Program-made: the position numbers and the translations under genes | The notes under the pieces: model-generated | What the model saw: the letters and a program-made list of their open reading frames with translations, nothing else | Told to the model about the DNA's origin: nothing | The model's database searches: none | Part shown: positions 11,523-20,831 of the stretch, one piece after another | How positions within the stretch are numbered: the stretch's first letter is position 1 | Layout of the letters: each line of letters begins with the position of its first letter | NCBI GenBank assembly: GCA_002179805.1 | Contig: NAVB01000430.1 | Span: 1-27,157 of the forward strand | Direction: 5' to 3' | Length of the DNA: 27,157 bases | Origin: Acanthamoeba lenticulata | Taxonomy: Eukaryota; Discosea; Longamoebia; Acanthamoebidae

Positions 11523-12526
11523 TCAGGCTTTCAACTTGCTGGCGGCGCCCTTGAAGACGGTGTCCACTTGGGACTTGAGGAGGAGGCCCTGCATCTTTGC
11601 GCGCAGATCGGGGTCGGACGTCATCGCCGCCACAAACTCTTCGTGGGTGACGCTGCCATCGCCATTGGCGTCGATCCGGGCGAAGATGGCGTCGGCCTCG
11701 TTGTTGAGCTTGCCCACGTCACTGAAGCCCAGCGAGACCTGTGGTGTATTGTTGTTGTTGTTGTTGTTGAGGCGCAAAAAGTGGCCACAAGATCACGTGT
11801 CGTGTTGCGATGTGGCTCACCTGATCGAGCGTCGGGGCGCCAGCAGAGGTGGAGGAGCTGAGGTTGGTCATCTTCTGGAGCTTGCGCTGGAGCTCGAAGA
11901 CGGCGCGCATCTCGCCCTTGGAGACGTGCCCGTCGCCGTTGAGGTCGAGGCATCGGAAGCAGAGCTCCACGAGGTCCTCGACTCGATCCGAGTGCATAAA
12001 GCTCAACGCCATCACGAACTCTCGAAAGTCGATGGACCTGTTGTGGTGAGTAGTGGTGTGGTGGAGTTCATGTTGGAAAAAGACATGACGGACCGCACTT
12101 GACTGCTGCCAAGTCTCGAGCGTACCCGCTGCCGTCGGTATCAAACATGTGGAAAAGCGAGGCGGCCATGGTGGCGTTGTCCGTCCCGTAGGCCTGCCGT
12201 AAGATGGCTTTGAAGTTCTCCTTGCTCACCTGTGGACCATGTCGGACACGTGAGTTTCGTGCAAGTCGGGGTCGAAAACCCTCCGTCAAGGAGCGCACTG
12301 GCACGAAGCACGCAAGGGAAGACGTGCCTGGCCCTTGCGGTCACAGACCTTGCTAAACTCCTTCGAGAGAGCCTTAATGGCGTCCACGGAGACTGCGCAC
12401 ACCCGTAAACGGGTGAGACCGGTGGAGCTCTTTCGAAGAAAGAGAGACAGCGAAGAGGGGCGTACGGCGGGAGTCATATTGAATGGACTCAATTTCGTCG
12501 TTGCTGAGGCTCACCTTGTTGCCCAT
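11523..12526 (-). CDS. EF-hand calcium-binding protein with N-myristoylation motif
   Basis: Five exons: 12526-12466, 12392-12328, 12229-12126, 12037-11821, 11738-11523; 663 nt, 220 aa. The start MGNKVSLS has Gly2 and Ser6, the pattern recognised by N-myristoyltransferase, as in calcineurin B and neuronal calcium sensors; this is why I prefer it over an in-frame upstream Met at 12607. EF-hands: a degenerate one (CDRKGQVSKENF), then FDTDGSGSIDFREF, LDLNGDGHVSKGEM and IDANGDGSVTHEEF, three with full ligand sets. An insertion rich in Ser/Thr separates the third and fourth. Probably a membrane-associated calcium sensor; calcineurin-B-like or NCS-like cannot be decided by eye. Intron 12230-12327 has a GC donor (CAG|GCACGT). 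Intron 11739-11820 carries seven TTG repeats. Confidence 0.88.
11749..11769. repeat. (TTG)7 microsatellite in an intron
   Basis: Seven perfect TTG units inside the last intron of the EF-hand gene (CAA on the coding strand). Confidence 0.9.
12230..12327 (-). other. GC-AG intron in the EF-hand gene
   Basis: The exon ends GGC CAG and the intron starts GCACGTCTTC; the acceptor is CCACAG before GTG AGC AAG. This phase-0 join gives CDRKGQVSKENF, a continuous EF-hand-like segment. The nearest GT (4 nt downstream) is in the wrong phase for any nearby acceptor. Confidence 0.75.
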
Positions 12527-12757
12527 CTTGTGTGCTGCGTCTTTGTGTCGGTCACGACTTTCAGCCAATGCTGAAAACCAAACATTACATTTGTATTTCT
12601 CACACATTTTCCCTACTGTTTTCGCAATAAAAATACCCCCGCGTGCCGTTCGAGGAAGGCCTAACTAGCGTGACCGCTACCGCGTCCTTCCTTCTTTTCT
12701 CTTAGCCCTTCACCGCTGCTCTTCTTTTTTGCAAGTCGTAAGCACTACACCCGCCCT
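12527..12757. promoter_or_regulatory. Divergent promoter region, EF-hand / LETM1 genes
   Basis: 231 bp between opposite start codons. It contains an AT-rich stretch (about 12580-12640, including AATAAAAATA) and pyrimidine-rich tracts next to the LETM1 start. No specific factor site is convincing. Confidence 0.4.
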
Positions 12758-14195
12758 ATGCAGCGGCTCGCGAGAACGTCTACCCTCGCGTCAGGGCCTC
12801 TGGTGCGGGTGCGCCCGCTCGTTTCTGCGACTCTACCCACCGCCTCCACAGCGCTCCATCTCCTCCGCACGTCCTCCTCGTCCTCCCGCCTCGTTCCTCC
12901 TGTGACCCCATCAGCTTCAGTCAACGCCGCTGGCCGTGGCTGCCCTCCGCTGGCCCTCGCCCGCCGCCACTTTGCCGCCACAGCCTCGCCATCCACATCG
13001 TCGTCATCACCTACGTCGTCTTCATCGTCTTCTTCAGCGTCATCGCCTCCGCCGACGGGGTCGTCCTGGGTGGAGAAGGCCAAGGCTGTGTGGGCGCAGT
13101 ACTGGGGCGGGACGAAGCAGTTGTGGCGCGACGCACGCGAGATGCGGGCCATCCGCCGGCGCCTGATGCGCGACATCGCCACGCAGGGGGCCGGCCAGCT
13201 CAGCCGCCGCGAGGCGCGCTTCGTGCGGCGCGTGCGCGACGACCTGCGCGCACTGGCGCCGTTCCTCGCCTTCTTCTCGCTCCCGTTCTCGGCCTACGCG
13301 CTGCCCCTCATCGTCCGCTTCTTCCCGGGCTTCCTCCCCTCCACCTACCACTCCCCCTCGTACGCCCTCCTTTTTCTTTTGATTTAATGTTTTTAAAATC
13401 ACTTTTGTGTCCACCCGCAGATACCGCATCGAGCAAATGCGGAAGCGCCAGCAAGCCAAGACGCAAGCGGCCCGCGCGGTGCGCGGTGCGCTCGCCGAGC
13501 GGCTGCGCGGCATGGACGTCCCCGCCGGCGGCCCACGCGATGCGCTGCTCAGCATCGTGGTGGCCCCGCTGTCAGAGACCGAGCTTTCGACCCTGCAAGT
13601 CACCTTGGACCCAGCGGTCCTGCGAGAACTGCGCCCACTGGATGCGTTCGTCACGACGTGCCTCAAGCTGGACGACCTCAACCCGCCCACGGCGTCGTCA
13701 CCGTGGACGCTGGCGGGCCTATCCGACCGGCTGTGGCTGTGCCCGCCGGAGCTGCGCGCGCTGTGCCGCTTCTATGGCCTCTCGACGCTACCCTTCCCCA
13801 CCTACGACCACTGCCTCGAGCAGCTGCGCGAGCGCGTCGCCCTCATCCGACACGACGACCAGGTGCGTGCGGCCCACACAGGCGCGCGTGTGCGTTCATG
13901 CTCCTCCTATGCTCAAGCGTGCGTGTATGCCCTTCCCTCCCAAATGTAGCTGCTCGTGCAGGAGGGCGAGCGATGGGTCGCCGAACTGTCCGACGAGGAG
14001 CTGCTCGAGGCCTGCGACGAGCGCGGCCTGCCCACGGCTCATGGCCCGTGCGGGCAGAAGGCGGTTCCGCGCGAAGAGCTCGTGGCGCAGCTCCAGCGGT
14101 GGCTCGACTTCACACAACCTCCGCCGCCCGTCTCGCGCGAGCTCACCCTGTTGGCGCCCGCGCTCGCGCTCAACAGCCCCTTCAAGTCCAAATGA
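12758..14195 (+). CDS. LETM1-domain mitochondrial inner-membrane protein
   Basis: Three exons: 12758-13359, 13421-13862, 13950-14195; 1290 nt, 429 aa. The first 75 or so residues are Arg/Ser/Thr/Ala-rich with almost no acids (MQRLARTSTLASG...), a clear mitochondrial presequence, followed by a Ser/Pro linker. Residues about 145-200 match the LETM1 core: LSRREARFVRRVRDDL, then FLAFFSLPFSAYALPLIVRF as the membrane segment, then FFPGFLPSTY, the equivalent of LFPNMLPSTF. The remainder (LCRFYGLSTLPFPTYD, ELSDEELLEACDERGLPTA, REELVAQLQRWLDF) resembles the matrix ribosome-binding helical part. LETM1 proteins act in mitochondrial cation/proton exchange, osmotic control and ribosome docking. No EF-hand is present, so it is a LETM1-domain relative and not necessarily the direct LETM1 orthologue. 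Its stop is 59 bp from the convergent bL28m stop. Confidence 0.87.
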
Positions 14196-14254
14196 AGTCG
14201 TCGCGCTGCCGGCGTGATGACGAGAAGTAGTCACACACATGATCTGGCATTTTA

Positions 14255-14888
14255 CTACACCACCTCGCTCTGCTCAGGCTGCGACACGGGGGGAGCCACA
14301 GAGGTAGCCGCCTTCTTCTGGTGGTAGTTCTCGATGATCTGTTTCCACTGCTCCTGAACAGACACCTCGGGCAGGGCCTTGACACGGAAGGGCACCCCGT
14401 ACTTGAGCTCGTAGGCCTGTTTGCGGCCACGTGGTGGATCAGTAAAAGAGAGGGACTGCATGCTTCGCATTGTACTACGCAAGAGTCGTGATGGAGGAGT
14501 GGTTGTGAGTACCGCCTTAAGGCGCTCTTTGAGCTTCATGCCGAAGAGGGAGTCGAGCTTGTGATTCGAGGTGTAGAGGATGTAGTTGTCCAGACCACCC
14601 ATTTTGTCAATGGTGCGGAGCGCTGCCGTGGTCACGTTAATGTGGAACGTTTCACCGAGCAGCTCACTGTGCAGCTTTTTCTTGTGCACATTGGGCTTCC
14701 ACGTCCGTCGCGTCCTGCACAGTGCCGTTAGAAACAATCGGAATTTTAGGGAATGGCCAACGCTTGATGTACAATTTGTGCGAGAAGCTGATTTGGTTGC
14801 CAAATCCAACGACACGACCAGCAAAGAGACCGCGCTGCGACCTCTTGGCCCAACCACGGCAAGATGATTCCTTCAGGCTCCGCAACAT
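14255..14888 (-). CDS. MRPL28: Mitochondrial large-subunit ribosomal protein bL28m
   Basis: Three exons: 14888-14773, 14714-14513, 14416-14255; 480 nt, 159 aa. The bL28 signature is strong: SQRGLFAGRVVGFGNQISFS, then across the first intron THKL-type joining to RRTWKPNVHKKKLHSE, then NVTTAALRTIDKMGGLDNYIL, the conserved rRNA-binding basic region and C-terminal helix. The N-terminus (MLRSLKESSCRGWAKR) is short and basic, consistent with mitochondrial import, and the extra C-terminal 50 residues are typical of mitochondrial forms. The first intron is 58 nt and the second 96 nt. Together with the LETM1-domain gene next door this makes a convergent pair of mitochondrial genes; whether that is meaningful is unknown. 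Confidence 0.9.
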
Positions 14889-15292
14889 GATCTTTGGTGT
14901 AAATGTTAACGAAAGTGAGCTAGAGAGAAAAGCGATTTTCTTTTTCGAGAAGAAAAAAAAGGCAGCATAATCGCGTTGCGATTAGGCTCATCAGCCCGAA
15001 GCTGTCCATGGTCAGGGCTTGACGAGCTGAGAAGTCGTAATTGGGGATGTTCGCGCTGGGTCAGGCGCCGACACTCGTGCAGATGCGGTTCTTGCTGATG
15101 TTGGTGGTATTGAGGGAAGGCCACAAACCTGATATGCTTCCACGCACCGTAGTTACCAACAAGGTGCTGGTGCGCTCTTTGAGGCTGGGGTAGCTGGAAG
15201 CATCTTGCCGTGCATGTAGATGCGAAGGCGTGTCGCGCTAGAGCACCATTAATGATTTAAATTGTTTATGTACAAAACGACTGCCGGGTGGC
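14889..15292. other. Intergenic region without a convincing gene
   Basis: 404 bp between the bL28m start and the stop of the tandem LRR gene, so it should hold the LRR 3' end and bL28m promoter. Small ORFs exist on both strands (for example a 48-codon plus-strand ORF at 15047-15193 and a 72-codon minus-strand one), but none has recognisable motifs. AT-rich tracts flank it at about 14930-14975 and 15247-15280. Confidence 0.5.
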
Positions 15293-17681
15293 TCATGGAC
15301 CCAGCGGTGTCTCCTCGAGCAAAACGGCCGCTGTAGGCTGCGTCGGAGCGGGCCCGGTCGGGATGGGGATACCGGCAACGATGACAGGCGGCGGTGGAGG
15401 TAGCGTCGTGCACGCGCGGTCGGGCCGCACCCAGGCGTTGGTGCCACACTGGCCGCCAGCCTGCGGCACCTGGCGCTTGGCGCAGAGCCACGAGCAGTAC
15501 GTGCCGCGCACCATCACCTTCGGCCTGCTCGTCCTGCACACATCAACAAAACATTTAGGGCTAAAAAGGAACCTTCTGAGAAGGGCCCGAAGAGCCGTAC
15601 CGGCTGGCGGGGAGCGTGGGGAGGCCGAGCGGCGGGGGCATGGGGTGGCCGTTGGCCGCGGCCGTGGCGGTTCCGCCCGCGGGCGCCGGGGCGGCCACGC
15701 CGCCACCGCCACCGGCGGTCCCGGCCGGCGAGACAAAGCTCAGAGCGGGGCTGCCGCCGGTACCGACGGCGTGGACAAGCTCCATGGGGAACACCCGCAC
15801 GACATTGCCGTCGCCATAGAGCAGCCGGCCGCAGACCGAGCAGGCGCCCTCGCCCTCGAGAAGCAGCTTCTTGAGGTCCTCCGTGATGTTGAGCCCGAGC
15901 ACCAGGTCCATCATGCTCCGCGCGTCGCAATCCTCTTCGTTATGGTCACCAGCGGGCTTGCAGGCAAGCGCCAGCCGACGCGCGGCAGCCGCCTCCTCGT
16001 AGAGCGCGGTGATGGGCGACGCCACCTCAGCCACAGCCTCGGCCCTAGCCTCATCAGCCTCGATCTTGATCTCGGCTCCTTCTGTGTTGTTGGCGGGCGG
16101 CGGCGAGCTATCCACGGCCGGCGGAGGCAGGGACAGCCGGCGCGGGCCTGACGGAGGCCCGGCAAGGGTGCGGAGATGGGATCGTACGGCGGCGCAGGCC
16201 AGGTGGAGCAGGCTGGGCGGACTCACATTCCACGTGCCGCTGACGGCGTAGTGGAAGAGATTGCGCCGGAAGGCCAGGACGGAGAGGTCCCCGAGCAGGG
16301 CTAGCGAGGCCGGGAGCGTGACGAGTGCGTTGGCTTCGACGTTGAGCTTCTTGAGGCACGACATGCGGCCGATCTGCGGTGGCAGCGACGTGAGCTTGTT
16401 GGCGTTGAGCTGCAGTACGGTCAGCGTCCCGGCCATTTTGTCGAAAAGCTGCGGCGGCACCGACGTCAGCGCGTTGTCGTTGAGGAACAGCGAGTGGAGC
16501 GAGCGCAGCTGGCCCAGCTCCGGCGGCACCGAAGTCAGGTGGTTGTTGAACAACGACAGCATCTGTCCAATCCTTACCATCAGAAATACACCAACTTATG
16601 CAAAGTATATCTGGATAATGATGAAGATGAAGATGGAGACGAGACGAAAAGATGTTGATGGCGGGATGGGGAGGGGACTACCTGAAGAGCAGTGAGACGG
16701 CCCATCTCAGCCGGGAGGGCGTGAAGGGCGTTGTGGGAGAGGAAAAGCTTCTCGAGGTGCCGCAGTTCGCCGATGCACGGCGGCAGCGTGGTCAGTTGGT
16801 TGTAGTGGAGATGAAGCTCGCGCAGCTGGCTGAGCCGCGCCAGTTCCACAGGGAAGTCGGTTAGGTTGTTATCGTTAAGGAAGAGGGCCGTCAGCTGCGA
16901 CCCGAGCCGTGCGCCATCCAATCTAAGAGCCGACAGTCGCGAGCGTGGCACGGGCGACGGTTGCCGCGCCTCGATTTCTCTTTGCGAAGAAAGGGTCTCA
17001 TCGTGTGCTTCTGCCGTGGCCACCTCGTCGGTGGCGCCCTCGGGCTTGGTCAGGCCATCCTCAACATTGATGCTGTGCCCCCCTGGCTCTGCTGTGGGGT
17101 GAGGTTTGGTCGCGAGGCTCTCGGCAAGGGAGGCAGGGAGGGCCGTGAGCGAGAGAGCCTCGAGGGAGAGGAAGCGATAGTCGCGCTTGCGGCAGATGTC
17201 GAGGCGCTGGCCCACTTCATCCCACTCGGGGCCGCTACGCGCAGTGTCGGCAAAAAGACTATTCGTGTAGTGCGAGGAAGCGGGCGAGGAGGGGGGCGAG
17301 GAGAGTGACGTCGAAGAGGAGGTCAAAAATGAAGGGGTAGAAGGCGACGACCATGTGCGGGAGGAGGTCGACGGGTAGAATGGCGACGCGCTGCCATCCT
17401 TGCCGCGAGGCGTCTCACACACCTCGCAAGACTTCAAGAGTGGGTGATTCAAGAACGTGCATGCTGCACATTGACATTTGAACATGTAGGGGTACATGAG
17501 AAACCACATCCACCATAGCCCAAGCTTTTCTTTAATTCATGACCACACTGGGTTCTCATGCCAGTTTAGCCGATAAAGAAGTATTACGATTTCATTTTTT
17601 CAGCACAAAAACGAAGTGAGAGAAAAAAAAAAGGTCTCGGGGCAGCATACCCTCGCAGGCCCACAGGTCAATATCTGCCAT
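15293..17681 (-). CDS. RanBP2-type zinc finger plus leucine-rich-repeat protein
   Basis: Four exons: 17681-17651, 17463-16682, 16562-15601, 15533-15293; 2016 nt, 671 aa. The 31-nt first exon joins across a 187-nt intron to give MADIDLWACEACTFLNHP followed by LLKSCEVC: an exact RanBP2/NZF finger (W7, C9, C12, N16, C23, C26), a module that binds ubiquitin or RNA. A Ser/Pro linker follows, then about eight leucine-rich repeats (LTALFLNDNNLTDFPVEL, LHLHYNQLTTLPPCIGEL and so on) of the LPP..I/L type. The C-terminus has CSVCGRLLYGDG and, after a Gly/Ala/Pro loop, RGTYCSWLCAKRQ, probably a second zinc site; similar paired cysteines follow the repeats in LRRC58-like proteins (recollection, to be checked). 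A ubiquitin- or substrate-adaptor role is plausible but inferred. It shares a divergent promoter with the GH3 gene. Confidence 0.9.
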
Positions 17682-17688
17682 GGCAGAT
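17673..17688. repeat. 16-bp perfect palindrome centred on a start codon
   Basis: ATCTGCCATGGCAGAT. The minus-strand ATG of the LRR gene (17681-17679) occupies the centre, and the plus strand has a mirror ATG at 17680, so both strands read ATG GCA GAT (Met-Ala-Asp). Confidence 0.85.
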
Positions 17689-17871
17689 GGAGGTAGAACA
17701 CGAAGATGTCGAAATGCACAACCCGGGTTCGTGTTACCGTGCCTGCCACGCCGTTGGACAGCAACGGACAACTGCGCCATGAATTCCTTGGCACTTTCAT
17801 CTGTTTCTTTAGAGCAAAAGAAAGCAGCAGGAGGAAATGAGAAGAAAAGACTTACGTCGCACACCGTCAGC

Positions 17872-20258
17872 ATGGAGGATGCAGGATCTAGCGTGGCTTG
17901 GTTCATCGCTGCATGGCTTGCTCACTTTGGCCTGTGGGTCTTAGCATTGGCGATGGTGGCCGCGGCCTTAGTCTGGTTCTACGGAGCGGGGCTTCTGCGC
18001 GTAGTGCGCCTTGGGTCTCTTTTCTTCCTTTGGCCTAACAGCAGGGGCTGGCGGCTGTTGTTAGCCCGTACTTTGCCACTCCAGCGAGGAGAGCCGTGGG
18101 GTCTCGGCTGGGGCTGGGCCAGGTGGCGAGGCGTGTGGCTCGGTGGATGGCTGGGCGCCGTCATGACCGGTCTTGGCTGGTTCGCCCGCCGCGCGCTGGT
18201 GAAGGCCTTGCGCGAGGGTGCCCGTTCGAGCGATTCCACCCTCACCTCCATCGTACGCCTCAACGCCAACACGGCCTTTGGGCGCCGTTTCGGGTTCGAG
18301 CAACTGCTGCAACCTCTGGCCGCCACTTCGGCGTCAAGCCCGGCCGATGCCGCCGCAGAGCACGAAGTGGTGGTCGCCTTCAAGGCCGCCGTGCCGTTAG
18401 CCCGCTACGACGACCTCGCCCCGTGGGTGGCGCGCATTGCGAGAGGCGAGCAGGACGTGCTCACCTCCGAGCGTGTGATTCAGGTTCGTCTCCACTTGCC
18501 TGGCAAGGGCAAAAGTTCGACTGACTGCCCAATTGTAGCTGGGCGTGACAAGTGGTACCTCCTACAGCCGCAAGCAGCTGCCGGTGACACAGCGCCAGAA
18601 GACCAACTTCTTCTTCAAGGGCATCGCGCCCCTGTTCAATGTCCTCTTCACCCACTTTCCGGACGCGCGCGGCCTCCAGAAGAGCCTCAAAATCATGTTC
18701 CAGCCGTCCTACACCACCACCGAGGGTGGCATCCGCGTGGGGGCCAACAGCAGCGCGCCGAGCGACTCACCAACACTGCTCTACCTGTACTCGACGCCGC
18801 CCGTGGCTTACGAGATCCTCTCCGAGCCGGATCTCTTCTACGTCCACCTTCTCTTCGCGCTCAAGGACGCCTATCTGGGCAGCCTAGAGGCCAACTTTGT
18901 GATGCTCATCTACCACCTCTTCGTGCGCCTGGAGCGGCGCTGGCTGGAGCTGGTCGACGACATCGCGCGCGGCCGTGTGAGCGAGCGCGTCGAGATGCCG
19001 CCGCACGTGCGCCAGCAGCTCGAGCACCACATGGGCGGACCGGACGTCGAGCGCGCACGCCAGCTAGAGCGCGAGTTCAGGTCGGGCTTTGGCGGCATCG
19101 CGCGCCGGGTGTGGCCGCACCTCAACTTTGTGCTGGCCGTGTCGACGGGCAGCTTCGCGCTCTACGCCGAGCGGGCCCGGCACTACCTGGGCAGCGTGCC
19201 GATCTACTCCCCGCTCTACGCTGCCACTGAAGGCACGTCCACGGGCCGCTGATCCACCACGAGGTCGACGGTCTTTCGGGCTGGGGCACTGACTGGGCGC
19301 GGTGCCAACAACAGGGCTGCTCGGCGTCAACTTGGACCCTCATGGGGGCGCTTACTACCTCGTGCCGTCCAACATGTTCATTGAGTTCATCGAACTCGAG
19401 CACAGCGAGGAGGAGCAGGTACGTCGTGATGGCACCATTCAGTTTTTCTGCTGCTATTGTGTTCTCACTTCGGGTGTTGTGTTGCCAGCCACCGACGCTG
19501 GGCATGGATGAAGTGGAGGAGGGCAGGAGCTACGAGCTGGCCGTCACAACGGGCTGGGGCCTCTACCGCTACCGGCTCGGCGACGTGGTCAAGGTGGTGG
19601 GCTTCTACATGGACGCTGCCACCCCCACGGCACAGCGGGGCGCGCCATTGATCGAGTTCGGGTATCGGCTGGGTCAGCTCCTGAACGTGCGCGGAGAGAA
19701 GACGTCGGAGCGGGCCATGCTCGAGGCCTTGAACAAGAGCCTGGTGCGGTGGTCCGCCTGCGGCCTGGGCGCCACGCTGGTGGACTACTGCTGCATCGAT
19801 CCGGCGATCCCCCTGTCGAGTTTCCTCCCCGGAGTGGCGGCCGGCTCCTCTGACGATGCCGAGCTGCCGCGCTATGACCTGTTCGTCGAGCTGGAGGAAT
19901 CTGCCGATGAGGTGCAAGTGAGTGACGCTGCCGACCTGTGGGCTCGGCGGGCTGATATCGTGGACGACGAGCTCTGCCAAAGCAACCCCGTCTACAAGTC
20001 CTTCCGTGTGCGCAACGCAATCGGTACGAGCGAGGCTCGCCAGCACATCACCAACAATCTCACGCCTGAGCTCCTGCCGCAGGTCAAGTGCGCCTTCACG
20101 GCGTGCGTGCGGGCACGTTCGATGAGGTGCGCGGGGTAATCTTGCGCAATGGTGCGCCGCCGAACCAGATCAAGGTCCCACGTGTGCTCCGCGACCCGGC
20201 ACAGCTGGCTTGTCTTGCTGGTGGTCTTCTTCGCCCCAAAGCGGTGTGGCGTGAGTGA
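17872..20258 (+). CDS. GH3-family acyl-adenylating enzyme with N-terminal membrane anchor
   Basis: Five exons: 17872-18483, 18539-19232, 19315-19418, 19489-20023, 20083-20258; 2121 nt, 706 aa. GH3 proteins adenylate carboxylic acids with ATP and couple them to amino acids; plant members conjugate auxin and jasmonate. The three ATP motifs are present: TSGTSYSRK (residues 208-216), YAATEG (431-436) and YRYRLGD (496-502). The C-terminal domain ends with VRAGTFDEVR and NQIKVPRVL, as in other GH3 proteins. Residues about 7-50 are strongly hydrophobic (WFIAAWLAHFGLWVLALAMV...), so the enzyme should be membrane-anchored, about 100 residues longer than plant forms. Intron 19233-19314 has a GC donor; intron 20024-20082 is needed to keep frame. 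I chose the Met at 17872 because an in-frame ATG at 17680 overlaps the divergent LRR gene start. The substrate is unknown. Confidence 0.9.
19233..19314 (+). other. GC-AG intron in the GH3 gene
   Basis: GAA G|GCACGTCC ... CAACAACAG|GG CTG CTC. The phase-1 join restores the conserved ATEG-LLGVN motif. The nearest GT donor (GTCCAC, 3 nt on) is out of phase with the acceptor. Confidence 0.75.
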
Positions 20259-20453
20259 GGTCGTGCCCCGACAGTTGGAATGAGAGAGAATTTGGGGGCT
20301 TCCGCGAACCACTGCGCGAGTTCGTCATAATTTTCATCTTGGCCGGTTTTTGGTGGGGGCGACGTCGCACGGCCACCGCGCAGTACAAATACCATTGACG
20401 CCGTGAATCGTTCAAATCTCTCCCCCCTCCCGTTCCAACTCAGACTTGCAACC

Positions 20454-20730
20454 ATGGGCGCCTGCGAATCGTGCGAAGTTGATCACCACCACCACCATGG
20501 GTATGTATGCAACCGATTGTTGACACCGGCAGATGAAAGGCCTAATTCATGCGCGTCATCGCAGTCACCATGATCACCACCACCATGTCGCTCACGGCCA
20601 TCATGGCCACCACCACCACGGGCATTTCGATCACCACCACCACGGCCACCACGGACACCACCATGGCCATTTCGATCACCACCATCATGGTCACCATGAC
20701 CACCACCATCACGGCCATCATCACCACTAG
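20454..20730 (+). CDS. Small histidine-rich protein with predicted lipidated N-terminus
   Basis: Two exons, 20454-20500 and 20565-20730 (intron 64 nt, GTATGT...GCAG); 213 nt, 70 aa. The protein starts MGACESCEVD, then is almost entirely His with Gly, Asp and an occasional Phe: 43 of 70 residues are His. An internal unit GHFDHHHHGHH occurs twice. Gly2 and Ser6 fit the N-myristoylation pattern, and Cys4 and Cys7 are likely palmitoylation sites, so it would sit on the inner face of a membrane. The His tail should bind Zn, Ni or Cu and change charge near neutral pH. Dictyostelium hisactophilin is a myristoylated, His-rich pH sensor, but it has a beta-trefoil fold that this short protein cannot form. 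The splice keeps the His frame and both exons carry it, which supports a real gene. Function is unknown. Confidence 0.85.
20565..20730 (+). repeat. CAC/CAT-rich repeat encoding poly-His
   Basis: Almost continuous CAC and CAT codons with GGC and GAT spacers. The antisense frames read as Val/Met-rich hydrophobic or Gly-rich shadows. Confidence 0.85.
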
Positions 20731-20831
20731 ACCGATAAGCCACATCGTTGCCACAACAGAGCAGAGGAGGAAAACGGCCGTGGCCCGTTAGGCGAATCCA
20801 ACATGGAACAAGCCAATTTTGTCAAATACAC

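Noticed and set aside
17507..17509. Met at 17509 as the start of the LRR protein
   Set aside because: The exon at 17681-17651 splices in phase to complete an exact RanBP2 finger, so the sequence between is intron.
20083..20139. Apparent frameshift near the GH3 C-terminus
   Set aside because: A 59-nt intron (20024-20082) with a good GTACGAG donor and CCGCAG acceptor restores the frame and the GTFDE motif.
20542..20754. Minus-strand hydrophobic Met/Val-rich ORF resembling a membrane protein
   Set aside because: Antisense of poly-His codons (CAC/CAT give GTG/ATG); the sense frame has a proper start and in-phase intron.
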